Part shown: one piece after another, positions 10,187-21,035 of the stretch
How positions within the stretch are numbered: the first letter of the stretch is position 1
Layout: each line of letters begins with the position of its first letter
Assembly (NCBI RefSeq): GCF_000350225.1
Contig: NW_005178811.1
Span: forward strand, 236,718-300,717
Origin: Chondrus crispus
Lineage: Eukaryota; Rhodophyta; Florideophyceae; Gigartinales; Gigartinaceae
Direction of reading: 5' to 3'
DNA length: 64,000 nucleotides
Position numbers and translations under genes: made by a program
Notes under the pieces: generated by a model
The model's database searches: none
Seen by the model: only the letters and a program-made list of their open reading frames with translations
Told to the model about the DNA's origin: nothing

Positions 10187-12634
10187 TTAAAGTAAGAATA
10201 CTCCATCTGCGTGAGAAGGAACAATTTCGGCCCCTACATGACTTTCATCTTCACCACTTTGCATTTCGCGTGTAGAAAATACATTAGTTTTGTCGATCGA
10301 CTTCAGATTGATTTTTGCGTACTCACGATCATTCATTCTGAGAGCCTTAGTATCAAGAACTCTCTTCATAACTGAATATCCAGGTAGAAATGACGAAAGC
10401 TTGGAAATACCGCATGTAACATCGTCTGGAGAGAGGTTTCCAAAGATGATGGAATCGTTGCTTTGACGGTCGTCAAGGGTGGCCTCCATAAAATCAGCCA
10501 CGAGCGAACGAAACACTAATGCGACACACATAATGCTGCGTAAGGAGTTCTCGTGACCACGCAAAAAAGCCGCTTGCTCTTCACAGTGACAAAACTCTAC
10601 CAGGAATCGAATGGAAACGTCAATCAAATTGACTGCTTTTGTGAGCCTACAAACCTCACCTCCTCTCCTCTTCCTTGTGTTTGCGCCCTCGACAACCAGT
10701 ACGTCATGTTCAAAAACGAAAACCCTATCGAGTCTGTCGACAACCAACTTTCGCATCCGATCGATATTGCCGGCGTCAACTTCGCTAGAAGCCTGAGAGC
10801 TGCGTATGGTTTTTGGGACATCATTAAGAGACTCAATTTCGAAATCATTTCCAGGGTATGCCCACCTGATCCTCAAAGTTGCCTGGCTTGCATCAGACTT
10901 GAAACTGTCCCAGTCTACCATCAAATACCCTAATTCCTCTGCGAAAATTGCTTTGCACCTTTCGCGTTCATCATGCAAAAAACCAGTTACAAGACTGAAT
11001 TTTTTTTGCGCCGTGGAGTGCAATGTCACGCTTACAGGGGGTGCTCTTTACCACTGTCTTTCGCAGAATCAGCTTGTGTCCAGATGCACCAATGCGAAGG
11101 CATTGGTTCCCGCGGGACTCTGGCACTGTTTCGAGATAAGCGCGAGCCTCTGAAACATCATCACCACGGATGAGACCCCTTTGAAGCCATCTTGGTTGAT
11201 CAATTTTTCTGCACAATGTCGCACTTCTCGGCGATTTATCCACCTCACATGTGTCACATTGACCATGAAGATTTCTTGCACTGTGGTCACATGTGGCTGG
11301 CTGACTTCGACTTTCTGGGGATCTCAAAGTAGCCGTAGAGTCACCTTGGCCGTTGATTTCGGCCTCACCATCCCTTATGGAGTTGAAAACTCCAAGTCTA
11401 TTATTGTGCAAGTTCACCAAAAGTGTAAGCACGAACGACTGCCTGAATTCGCAATGGCGGAATCCCACCCCCTTATGAAGAACATTTCGAGGCTGGTTTG
11501 GTTGCTTTCCGAAAATGATCGTTTCTAATGCCGTGGAACAGCTGTGAAGGAGCCAGAACCCCCCGCAATTTTGAATATTGTCACAGCGACATTAATACAA
11601 GCAATCCTGGTTAGAGCACCGCTTTTGAACACGTAGTCCGCATGCGGCGTCAGTTGATCGAGTTTTTCATTCCAAAGTGACAGAGAAGTTCTCGCTGAAG
11701 ATGTCGATTTTGTGCTAGCGCCCAGACTTCGAGTCCCTCGAATTTCTTCGAGTTCTTTCTTGATTTGTTTTTGCTCCTCCCGTAGATCTGCAATTGTAGA
11801 GCACACTCGAGACTCGAAGCCTTTCATGTGATTCACAAAATCTTTCTCCATGCGCTTGAATATACCAAAAAGATATGCATTTGAAGCGGTCAAACTCGGA
11901 GGGACGCAATCATTCTCCTCTTCTCGACAGGATTCTGCTCTTGCACATTTAATATGTTGATTATCATCGTTAGGAGCAGGATTATGATCATCATCACTTC
12001 CAAGTTTCCCATCGCCTCTTAAAGTTTCTAAATCAGCTGATGATCGCGATGGGAGATTATTGCGAACAGGAGACCCATAATCATCATCACTGTGGAGAAC
12101 ATTTCTGTTTCTCTGCCCTGCTTTATGACCAACGGGGCCGTTGGAACCCGATCGACCTCCCTTTTCTGTCGCTATCACAGAACATCTCTCTTGTAGAAAA
12201 TCCCGCTTCGATCGATGGGCTGAGTTACTTTTTTGAGCAGGATTTGCCTTTGAGATACGCTGAGAAGGATTAGCTCGTCGAGAGACCAGAATACTTTTCT
12301 CAACACGCGACTTCTTTGTTGCCGTGTCGTCCGTCTGGGATGTATGCTTCTCCAAATTGCGTTTCCCAGTGGAGCGCGAACGCCTGTGAGACTGCTCGTT
12401 CGTCGACAGTGAAGCGGACCTCATGCCCCTGCGTGCCAGTCTATCTGCGTCTCCATCCATGAATTGTGGTCCAGTATCTCTGACTAAGTTGAGTATGAGG
12501 ACTTCAAAGGGGAGGAACTGGTAGAAATGTTCCCGATGGTTCCTGAAACGAACTAAAAAATGGGTCTGTTCGAGGCCCAGACGTGCTTCACTTAAACATC
12601 CTGAACACTCCGGAAATGCACAGATGTAACTCAT
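10187..12634 (-). pseudogene. Unrecognised coiled-coil protein, broken by frameshifts
   Basis: I do not recognise this gene. The first ATG of the leading frame is at 12634 (MSYICAFPECSGCLSEARL, with closely spaced Cys). A basic Ser/Arg-rich middle is followed by a heptad-like helix around FGIFKRMEKDFVNHMKGF and EEQKQIKKELEEI, a plausible coiled coil. That frame ends at 11525. Coding-like sequence continues in a second frame (to 10971) and a third (11029-10187). The second and third overlap in an A-run near 11010, where both read the same text in different frames (RDIALH/TLHSTAQKKFSL). So one ancestral protein of about 800 residues with about two frame changes is likely. It is divergent from the gene at 12826, with 191 bp between start codons, which suggests a shared promoter region. 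Confidence 0.4.
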
Positions 12635-12825
12635 GCTCCTAAACAATGACACAGAGATCCAGGAATAGTTCTAGTGGGAGATGAAGCATAGAGATTGTCA
12701 TGTGGCCCAGATGACTAGACGTCGCTTCGGTTTCGCTCTCCCGCGATTTCTCAAAAAAACAAAATATGTCCATTTCCGCACAAATTGTAGTGTAGCCTCA
12801 GGGAAGGCATGTTGGGGCAAAGGGC

Positions 12826-14568
12826 ATGTCCATTTTGCACGTGGTCGGTGCTAAGGGTGTCTTACATGGCTGCAACAAGGCACCCACATCAAAGGAACTG
12901 CATCTTTGCAATTCAACGTACCTGACTCTAACGGTTTCAAGCTTTCCGCTCGCTAATGGCGCGAAAGACTTGAGCCACCCAAATTGCCGCCCTGACCAAG
13001 GCTTGACATTTTGCTTTTCCGAGTTAGAAGCGCGCCATTTTTTGTGTCGACGACACGATTATGAAACTAGACGATTTTTGTTCTGCTGTTATGCAAGCCA
13101 ACTAATCTTTGACGGAATCTGGTTGTGCAATATCAACAACCGACGACTCCGGTACTATGATAACTTTCGCGCGAACACTGTCTTCTTCTACGAAGACTCT
13201 ATAGCGCTTCGATCGAATTGGCGTTTGGACTTGGAAGTGACCCTCGGCCCCATGGCTAAGAACAGAGTGTGCAGCGAAAGCGACGTCCTGCCCACAATCA
13301 ACGATTTCATAGAGGTTCTGTGGGAAATTGATGAAGGTAAAGAGGCTGTAACAGTGTGGTGGCGGGCTGAGGTAAGGAATGTGAGGAGAGACAACAGCAG
13401 GAAGGGTATCATCGGGACTGGCATTCTTCGGTATGATGAGTACATGAATTACCCGTCGTCAGATGAACGTGTCGAGTTTCTTTCTCGGCGTTGTCTTCGC
13501 GTCTCACATGACCCTCTCGATAATAATAATGTCGATGAGAACGAAAATCCTTCGCTCGCCTGGCGTGTTTATGTCAGATATGACTCGGTTTTGCGAGACC
13601 ATGTGGACAGATGTGAACAATCCGATGAAGAGTGGCATGTGTCCAATCCGATCATGCCAATGGGGCATCGAGTTGATAATACAGAAATAGATGCATCCTC
13701 CAGAATTTCCCTCAGCGACGTTCTATCCCAAGTCAAAAAGATGAAAGAATGCCATGAACGGGTTTTGGCAGAAATGCTTTACTTGCGGCGAAATGTTGAG
13801 GAGAACTCAAGTATGCTCCGGGGCACTGAATTTGTATCCGACAACGATGTGGTTCAGCGGGTCACTTCTTACTTACGGACTAGACTAAGTGTCAAATTGC
13901 AGAGGCCTCTTCGAAAAAATAGCAAGTCGGTAGATTTGAGTGATGACATAACGAATTTTTCAGACCGAATAAGGGCTTCTTCGGTCCGGCTGAAGGCAGA
14001 TTGCGATCTGGACGAATTTGAGGCGATCGCTAGGAATGTGCAGCAGCGTTATGGTTTGAATGAATCATTCGAAGCGGTGAAATTTTACCCATCGTTCAGC
14101 ATGACCCAAAACCCAAATCTTGGCGCCAATGAATTCTTCATCATATTCCCGAGCATGCAGTGCCTCTTCGAGCTTTTGGGTATAACTTCAAAATGCGATC
14201 GAATTCGAATGTTGCAACGGTATGGAACAATGGGAAAATCGGCATTGCTTCGTGTGTTGGGTGCATACGTATGGGATGGAGATGAATCGCAGCCATCTAG
14301 CATCGTACCCGGCCGGAGTTGCCTCGGAAAAGTGGTTGACGTCGTACCCACAGACGACGAGAAGAGATCCGTATTATTGCGTCGAGATTCAGAAGATTGG
14401 AGTTTAGTTGACAGGAGATATAGGATGCCCCTATATAGAGCAAGTGGAACTATAGAACCTACAGAGGCTAGTCTAAGGTCCGCAGAGGTTAACAAAAAAA
14501 GCCTTTCTGCTTCATTGGAGGAGAGATACAGATCCAAGCAACCGTCTTTGGTCCAAAGAGATTTGTAG
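12826..14568 (+). CDS. Hypothetical protein, possible Tudor/SH3-like fold
   Basis: A 580-residue frame opening with ATG. I do not recognise the family. Residues about 165-235 (FIEVLWEIDEGKEAVTVWW, RAEVRNVRR, GTGILRYDEY, VEFLSRRCL) have the look of Tudor-like domains that begin 'WW.A.V' and end in a short beta motif, but this is only a pattern impression. Residues about 305-325 (VLSQVKKMKECHERVLAEM) could form a coiled coil. The first 140 residues look atypical, and the true start may be the ATG at about 13252 (MAKNRVCSESD). AATAAA at 14712-14717 could be the polyadenylation signal. It is transcribed away from the coiled-coil gene at 12634. The pair may belong to an unrecognised transposon. 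Confidence 0.5.
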   Translation: MSILHVVGAKGVLHGCNKAPTSKELHLCNSTYLTLTVSSFPLANGAKDLSHPNCRPDQGLTFCFSELEARHFLCRRHDYETRRFLFCCYASQLIFDGIWLCNINNRRLRYYDNFRANTVFFYEDSIALRSNWRLDLEVTLGPMAKNRVCSESDVLPTINDFIEVLWEIDEGKEAVTVWWRAEVRNVRRDNSRKGIIGTGILRYDEYMNYPSSDERVEFLSRRCLRVSHDPLDNNNVDENENPSLAWRVYVRYDSVLRDHVDRCEQSDEEWHVSNPIMPMGHRVDNTEIDASSRISLSDVLSQVKKMKECHERVLAEMLYLRRNVEENSSMLRGTEFVSDNDVVQRVTSYLRTRLSVKLQRPLRKNSKSVDLSDDITNFSDRIRASSVRLKADCDLDEFEAIARNVQQRYGLNESFEAVKFYPSFSMTQNPNLGANEFFIIFPSMQCLFELLGITSKCDRIRMLQRYGTMGKSALLRVLGAYVWDGDESQPSSIVPGRSCLGKVVDVVPTDDEKRSVLLRRDSEDWSLVDRRYRMPLYRASGTIEPTEASLRSAEVNKKSLSASLEERYRSKQPSLVQRDL

Positions 14569-15089
14569 ATCTACAAGGGTGACCGGTTCGCTTGAGGTTG
14601 GCCTTCCATGCACTATCATCCCAAGTGATGTTTTAGTTGGTGAGGTGGAAAATATTATGGATGAAGAGACAGTGGAAAAGATTGTGACCTAAAATAGAAT
14701 GTAATAGATTCAATAAACGTACCCTCCCACATATGCATTGATATGCTGATACGCGTTGATGCGACCGACTTCTATCAATTGTACATCGATGTTCTTCGAC
14801 AGAATCCATAACTAGATACAATGGTCTCATCACTTCCTCACCTCTTGAAATGAATATATTTTGAAAGCGTGTTGAGTGTTCTGAACCAAGAAGTGTAAAG
14901 CCCCACGCCTATAGCACGGGAAATCCAAGTAGTGATGAGTGGAAATTACGTCGGTGCCAGACTTGACACAAAATCGGCGATATATCAATGGCCCAAAGTA
15001 ACAATAAACAGGTAAATTGAAAAAACATTAGAATTAAATATAATATGCACTAAATTTGATGCCGATGTAAAAATCGACTTCGTAGTGCG
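14569..15089. other. Intergenic sequence and truncation boundary of element E1
   Basis: No gene seen beyond the possible polyadenylation signal at 14712. Homology to the retroelement stops at about 15090, right after the GLMSR codons, and no second LTR is found on this side. Confidence 0.5.
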
Positions 15090-15493
15090 GCTCATCAATC
15101 CGACAGTCGGTCCAATGTCCGCGAAGACTTTGTACTTTTCCTGGCAAGGACCAAAATCTTCTCGGGACATTCCCCGCGCTTGACCCTGTACCAGGGGCGT
15201 CGGACTTGCTCCAGCGGATCGTCCTTGCCTCTTCGCAGAATCTCCTTGACCCCAATGGGTCCTTTCGGGTTATCGATGATTCCAACTGTCTCCTCGTCGT
15301 CGACTGCCTCCTTCGCTAAAAGCGGGGAACGGAACTGGGTCCCGGACATGGTTCGCCCGACGCATGTCTCTTCTTTCGAATTTTTTGAGATTCCCCCCTT
15401 AGTTTTCCTGTCGCTCCGGATTTCTTCTCCAATCCGACGACGGCCCCGTGGCCGGCCTTCCTGATGTCCGGTTCGAACCTTCGGCAGAGGCAC
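15090..15493 (-). pseudogene. pol: E1 start of pol (pre-protease), truncated
   Basis: In the -1 frame relative to gag, this segment reads CPEKILVLARKS and, after a further frame change, YKVFADIGPTVGLMSR, matching CPEKIMVLSRKNYKVYADIGPTVGLMSR of E2 and VLALSRRNYKVYADLG of E3. Homology ends at 15090, before the DTG active site. Confidence 0.75.
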
Positions 15494-17686
15494 TCGGTGT
15501 GCTCGCCGCCTGTGATTCGAACCATTGTTTCACCTTCAGGTAACTTGTCGACGGAATTCCCAGCCTCTCCATCGGGGAGAGCCTCTCGTAGTTCTTCAGA
15601 ACTCGGTGCATCTCTCGGAACGAGAGCAAACACGTAGGCGCTCCGTGCCCCTTCTCGTAGCAATGGTAGCATACGAGGCCATGCTTCTTCTGAGGGTACG
15701 GCGACCTTGGCGGTCCTCGGGCCGTCGGCCGGCCCGTCCAGCCCGGTCTTCTGAAGGCCGTACCCTTGTCTTCCATCGGAATTCTTGGCGCTGGCGTGTG
15801 TCCGTGCCCTCGAAACGCCAACACGGGTTCCGTGGCCTCTGTATACGAGTCCGTCGTATACGTGGGCGTCTGTGGCGTAAACATCCCACTAGCCCCGTGA
15901 TCCTCGTCTCCATATCCCTCGGAGGGGTCATAAAAATCGCCCTCGGCGACCAGCGCTCCTGCGTATCCATTTTCTTCCTGATCAACAGTACTAGGTCCTC
16001 TGGACGCAGAAAGTGAGTCGGCCAAGTGGACAGCGCCGCCGGTTTTTCGCGTGGGGTGCGAAGGCTTCTGCTTCCCCCGCGTCCTTAGCGTTGCTGGCGC
16101 TTGGATGGTGACTCTCCTAGTCTTCCTCTCCTTGGCGCGGCTCGCCGAGCCATGCGCCTTCGCGTAATTAACTAGTCTCAAAAACGAAACGTCCCGATTG
16201 TCTTGGCGGTATTGAGATACCATCGGCTTGATACTCGAATCGAGTCCTTCAATAAACATCGTCATTTGTTCTTCCATCGAATATACGTTTCCGCATCGAT
16301 TGCTCGCGTCCGTCAGACGGATATAAAATTCCATCTCGTCTTCAGACGGTAGCTGCTGTACTTACCGTGAAGCGAGTACAGCTTGGAGGATGGCCTCATC
16401 GGTGGCGCAGCTTTGCAATAGCCACTGTACGGCCTCCGGCCAGACGGATATTTTCCCATAGTGGGACCCCGCCGTTTGTGACACCGAAGTGTACTGTCTC
16501 AGGGCGATTCCGCTGAGGAACTCCGGTAGCAAGCGGATCGCTTGGCCTTCGTTCATCTCCTGGGTGTCGAATTCTTGGACTATCTGAGCTAAAAAATCTA
16601 GAACTAATACGCCATCGTCTCCTGTGAACGTATTGTCTCTCTTCACCTTTGGTGGTATGTCTCTTCTGATCTTTCGCACGGCGGTCCGCCGCTTGCCCGA
16701 CAAACGTGTCTGCTGGTTCCGCAGGCGGTTCGTCCTGTACGAAAGCAACTTCTTGAAGAAGTGGTTGGTCGGATTTAATTCCTCCAACTCCTCCCATCGC
16801 GGTCCGCGCCGCGTCGCGATGTCTTCTGGCTCTGCTTCCTTGTCTCTCCGCGAGGCGGACGAAGTGACTCCGCCTCTTTTGGAGCTCTTCTTATTTGACG
16901 AAATTCCATTTCCGTCTGTCGATCTTCGGTCGGAATTTCTTGAATGGTTCGACGAGCCGTCGTCACCATTTTCTTCTGAAACATTGGACTCCGAATTTGA
17001 GTCGCAATGTTCGCGGTCGGCAGTCACTACAGTGACTTTTCTTCTTCTTTCGGCCTTTGGCCGACTTGGGGCTCTTCCACTTGAAATCCCGGGTCCGGAC
17101 TGACTTGTCCTTCCTCGTTGGACTGTCGATTTCTCCTCCGTCGGAGAGCGATCCCGCGTCCAAACTTGGTTTGGCCGGGCCCGCAGCTTGCTCAAGGTCT
17201 TTGAGTCGCCGCGAAGCGCGGTAGAACCGGTCGTCGATGCTGTCCCTTGTTTTGGCCAGCGTTCCAGGGCCTGATTCGCGTCTCGCCGCGCTTCTTTCGC
17301 GGTGAGCTTTAGCGAATCCAGCACTTCCGGATCTCGGCCGGGGGACGCATCGGTACTTAAATTCTCAACGAGAACCACACGGGCTGTCAGCTTTTCAAGC
17401 GCAGCGTGGAACTCGGATTTTAGCAACTCCTGTTGCTTCTGAAAAATGCCCAGATGTTCGTAGAACTTGTTCTTCGTCTCCTGACGAATCTCGTCGCTCA
17501 ACTTTTCGAACTTCTCCTCCAGGCCATTTTCTCAACGGCTGTCCCCGAAGGGGACGCTTCTGCAACTGGATCAGTAGCCGAATTTCCTTGGCTTTGTGTA
17601 CGAGGTCCTCGCGGAATCCTCGACTCTTGAGCTGATCGAGCCCTTCTAACCCCAGGACCGACGTCCTTGGGTTGGCTTGATGCCAT
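15399..17686 (-). pseudogene. gag: E1 gag with a CCHC zinc knuckle
   Basis: Starts at the ATG at 17686. A frame change near 17525 precedes the part EIRQETKNKFYEHLG. The capsid-like region (DDGVLVLDFLAQIVQEF...QAIRLLPEFLSGIALRQYT) matches E2. An in-frame TAA at about 16362 interrupts it, after which the same frame continues (MEFYIRLTDASNRCGNVYS). The zinc knuckle CYHCYEKGHGAPTC is CX2CX4HX4C. The frame ends Asn-stop (TAA 15399-15401) directly after GGAAAAC, a degraded version of the slippery heptamer GGGAAAC found at this point in E2. Non-functional as it stands. Confidence 0.85.
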
Positions 17687-17785
17687 GGTCCGCTCTTAAT
17701 AAACGAGACCTATCGAACTAATTTACCTATTTCCGACTTCTGTGTTCAGTTTCCAAATTCTAGGTCGGGCATCGTAGTTTCCAAA

Positions 17786-17803
17786 TTCTAGGTCGGGAGA
17801 CCA
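17786..17803 (-). other. Primer binding site of E1 (tRNA-Tyr type)
   Basis: On the minus strand TGGTCTCCCGACCTAGAA follows four bases after the LTR. It pairs with a tRNA ending ...CGGGAGACCA. The implied G72-A73-CCA end, with its C1-G72 pair, is typical of eukaryotic tRNA-Tyr. A second partial copy of the same site (ctaggtcggg) lies just inward at about 17760-17769. Confidence 0.7.
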
Positions 17804-17807
17804 CTTA

Positions 17808-18860
17808 TGTAGTGCAATGTGCCTGTCAGGCCGGAACCAGGGTCCAACGGTCCAGCAACATCACAACCAACAAACAACAACCAACAAGAGTTGCCGACGG
17901 CACAGCCCTACGGAGTGTCCGATTCTCCCTTTCCCTTTAAATGGGTTTGCGGCCCACAGTAGCTCAAGTCCCTGAAAGGGGGGGGGGCAAAAGGAAGAGG
18001 CCCGCCCCGGGACGAATGGTGGTAGAGTCTTGTACAGGCAGCTGCTCGGCAAGTTCGGGGCGGCAATTGGGAAGCCGAGCCCGATGGGTCGTAAAGCCAA
18101 TGCTCGCGGAGCGCCTGTTACACCTTATACCCTTGATAAGGTCTTCGACGGGGGCGTCGCAACGCAGCCCGACGGGAATTAGCAAACACTTAGCAGCGCT
18201 ACACCTCCGTACTGCCCGATGGCAAAGTACCGATACCGGAACGGTCGCAACCTGTATCCGATGGAACCAACACTGTCTTGTATACACAACAGGACCTTCG
18301 AGGGAAACGTCGTCGCAACAGCCTCCGTCGGTGGTCGTAAACAAGTAGCAGCGCTACACCCACGTGTCGCCCGATGGCCAAGACACCTACACCGGTCCGG
18401 TCGCAACCAAAGCCGATGGCACCAACACAAGATAAGGGAATAGAAATAGAGATAGAGATAGAAATAGAAAAGGATAGGTAAAATAAAGAAAAGGAAAGGG
18501 AACCCCCGAGCGCAAAGGATAACGTAATCTGTGGTAAAAGGGAGCGTCTTGGGAAAGACGGACTTCCACCAAGGCTATATTCAACTCTGGCAACTCGGGT
18601 TACCTTTACTGACTTGGTCGTCGGAGGGCTAAGGTATATATCGCCCCGCCGGAGCCACTACAGTAGCTCGCGGCGCTAGATCCTAGATCTAATCTAGTGT
18701 CAGCAAAATTAATGCCAACTAATTAACTAAATAAAATAAAATAATTAAAAATTAAAACTGTGCAATTATTCACACGTGTGTCCCCCAACCCGGACTATTT
18801 TTCATATCCAAATATTTTCCTTTCTTTTCACCTCCCTTTTCAGGTGCATATTGCACTACA
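17808..18860 (-). repeat. 5' LTR of E1
   Basis: A 1,053-bp LTR bounded by the 10-bp terminal inverted repeat tgtagtgcaa/ttgcactaca. It contains two diverged copies of an internal repeat (blocks beginning gcagcgctacacc and gatggc.aag.cacc). It matches the solo LTR at 49470 collinearly and the E2 LTRs in reverse orientation. Confidence 0.9.
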
Positions 18861-19734
18861 ATTAGAGCCTGTTCGAGTCACGTAGGATGAGAACCGAAGT
18901 ATCCATCCAACAAAAAGATCTGTCGTCATCCACGCCTTGCGGTTGCTGTGATAATCAAAGCCAAGTTCTTGCTCGGTTTTCTTCTTGTAGCACCTCGGTT
19001 TGTAGGCCCTGCCAATGCACATGAGCTGCACTTTTTCCGTACCATTTGCCATTTGCGTTACAACAAGCAAGGTAGGTTATTCTCGTTTTCTCCTTCTTGC
19101 GCCCAGGGAGTCTTTGAGCTGCGATCGTGCGGCCGGGTGCCCTAGAGTAGTAGCGTCCGAACTCATCGGCATTGAATATGTCTTCCGGCTTGTAAACCTG
19201 GAGGATCTTGCGAATATCGGGCAGAGCCTTGTCAATTGCAGACTGGTCTGCGTCGCCACTCTCGCCGTGACACTTCAGAGACATTAGGTTGCAGCGACGC
19301 TGGAAGTTGTTGAGCCATCCAGAGCTGAAGCGAAGATGTTTTCGCTGCTTGGGCGGGAGTTGGGAATTCATCTTGGACTGTAACCGTTCTGCTTGACGTC
19401 GAATTAATTCGCCGTTGATACATCGACGATTGGAAAACTGTGCGTTTACCCACGAGTACAAAGCAGACTCTAGCTCCTTACACTCCCCAAGGCGGTTTCT
19501 CTTGTGAATCGCCGACGGAAAAAGCGAAGGTTTGTAGACATTGCGGAGGAGGCGGGACATGGATGATTGACTAGGTGGACGCAATAGGCGGAACGTTTTG
19601 CACGCCCATGCTGCCAATGTGGCTTGATCGAAGGGTTGACCGCCTGAGACGCGGCGTTCTTTTTCGTCAACAATTTGTTGCTTCTGCAAAACTGTTAGAG
19701 TGCAGCTGCGCCGGGCATCTTGAACAGTTGACAT
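18861..19734 (-). pseudogene. pogo/Tigger-like (Tc1-mariner superfamily) transposase remnant
   Basis: The ATG at 19734 opens an N-terminal helix-turn-helix region (LTVLQKQQIVDEKERR, ...AWACKTFRLLRPPSQSSMSRLL) and a CENP-B-type DNA-binding region (SSGWLNNFQRRCNL). The start of a DDE_1 catalytic domain follows (PEDIFNADEFGRYY, with the first catalytic Asp, then the typical GRKKEKTRITYLACCNANG). A frame change near 19060 leads into GRAYKPRCYKKKTEQELGF and KAWMTTDLFVGWILRF, which are classic Tigger/pogo blocks. The frame then runs directly into the LTR at 18860. The two remaining catalytic acids are missing. Upstream codons before 19734 are open but have no coding look. Confidence 0.8.
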
Positions 19735-20060
19735 GGTGGTGTGGTGCGGTGCGGTTTGGTATGCAGGGCAGTCAACACAAGTGTGGCCTCGATTTATGCC
19801 ATCTTGTGTAAAGTCGCCGGTTGGTTTCGGCGGGAAGATAAGTGGCGTGCAGCAGAATCTGTTTCGGTTTTGGTGCGCCAAAAATTGATTACAGTCCACA
19901 GTTGTCATACTAAAGAATGTTACATAGATAGTCCATTTTGTGGGCCAATATGATAATTGTGTCACTATTGTTATGCACTTATCGAGTATTCACAAAGATA
20001 TCATAGAAGCAGTAGAATCGTGTCTCCCAATTCGGTGGCAAAGATGTGTATGCTCATTAG
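19735..20060. other. Spacer between pogo remnant and piggyBac-like element
   Basis: No gene seen. The minus-strand frame above the pogo ATG stays open by chance. Confidence 0.4.
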
Positions 20061-20111
20061 GCATTAGGGATATCCCTAATGCCGGATTTTAGTGATCACT
20101 ATAGTGATCAC
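20061..20111 (+). repeat. Left terminal repeat: two perfect palindromes
   Basis: A 22-bp perfect palindrome (gcattagggat + its complement, 20061-20082) is followed after 9 bases by a 20-bp perfect palindrome (gtgatcactatagtgatcac, 20092-20111). Confidence 0.85.
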
Positions 20112-20298
20112 AGCTTTTGAAAGGACAGTACTTCGGCGCATGAAATGCTTTCTGAGATCTGAGAAAACAACCGTGTTCCTGACGTTGTGTGTGACCACTC
20201 TGCAAAGTTTCACTTGCAAGGCCGCAAAATTGACTCAATGACATTCGGGCAAAGTTGGGCCGTCAGACCCTTTTCCGGGGGCGTGAAAAAGGCCTATC

Positions 20299-20314
20299 GA
20301 TCACTATAGTGATC
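20299..20314. repeat. Subterminal palindrome GATCACTATAGTGATC
   Basis: A second perfect copy of the 16-bp palindrome core, about 200 bp inside the left end, flanked by ggcct and tggcct. Position and repetition suggest a transposase binding site. Confidence 0.6.
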
Positions 20315-20387
20315 ATTTGGCCTCTTGTTTTTACTCCTACGACACGACTTGTTAAGTTCCCAAACTACCGTGAAGAAGTATTACTCT

Positions 20388-21035
20388 TTAACTGAAACGA
20401 CGTCGACGGGTCGGACGCTCATTACTGCTACCTCCCCAATCTGATCTGAGTCTCGTATATCCCTCAGATGGGGTACTTGGCTCTGCAGTCGCTGTTTGTT
20501 TCACAAGGTCGCCATTCCCACTCCGTTCATCCACTGCAATGGTTAACTTCGGGGTTTGACGAAGTTTTAACTCCTTTGCAGTCTGCCAGATACTCCAACA
20601 ACTCTTCCGCAATCCTGCATACGTCCTGGTACACAAAGGCGCGGCACAAAGATTGCAAGTGTAAGTTGTTCGGTGACCCCTCCACGGTCCCCCATTCTGC
20701 CCACACAACGCACAATACAACACTCGAACTTGTTTAGGACTGTGCCCTCGCACAGATAGTCGAAGTGCAGTGCCATCAACACCATTAAAAAACAATAAAC
20801 GTTTCCTCTTTCGGGCGTGTGCTACTGCAATTAACCTTTTAACTTCATCTGGCGCAACGATCTTTTCAGATCCAGCAATTAGCTCCTCCACTTGAATGTT
20901 TGCGGCATGGGAAAGGAGCTCTTGCGAGACTTCAAGCATAAAATCCGCAGTAGCTTGAACCTTGTTGAGCATGTTTCGGTAGCTCTCTAGACTCTGAAAA
21001 GCTTGTTCAGATACAAGCAAGTCTTTGTCTTTCAA
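20388..21035 (-). CDS. C-terminal zinc ribbon of the piggyBac-like transposase
   Basis: This frame overlaps the end of the nuclease frame by 29 bases and is +1 relative to it. It has no ATG near its start (it opens with TTG in MKDKDLLVSEQAF), so it is probably the continuation of the same protein by a frame change or a lost intron. It contains CALCGQ...YTCNLCAAPLCTR...KSCWSIWQ, the CxxC...CxxC...C...C-W pattern of the zinc ribbon ending piggyBac (DDE_Tnp_1_7) transposases, and finishes with a basic RRRRFS tail. This ribbon is the main reason for the family call. Confidence 0.6.
   Translation of the reverse strand: MKDKDLLVSEQAFQSLESYRNMLNKVQATADFMLEVSQELLSHAANIQVEELIAGSEKIVAPDEVKRLIAVAHARKRKRLLFFNGVDGTALRLSVRGHSPKQVRVLYCALCGQNGGPWRGHRTTYTCNLCAAPLCTRTYAGLRKSCWSIWQTAKELKLRQTPKLTIAVDERSGNGDLVKQTATAEPSTPSEGYTRLRSDWGGSSNERPTRRRRFS

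Larger units (their letters stand above)
15090..18860 (-). mobile_element. E1: 3'-truncated Ty3/gypsy retrotransposon
   Basis: In minus orientation the order is 5' LTR (18860-17808), primer binding site, gag, and the beginning of pol. The copy stops just before the protease DTG and lacks RT, integrase and the 3' LTR. Its gag and LTR are clearly the same family as E2. The outer LTR edge abuts a pogo-like transposase reading frame, so E1 probably inserted into that gene and later lost its 3' half. No target duplication can be tested. Confidence 0.85.
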
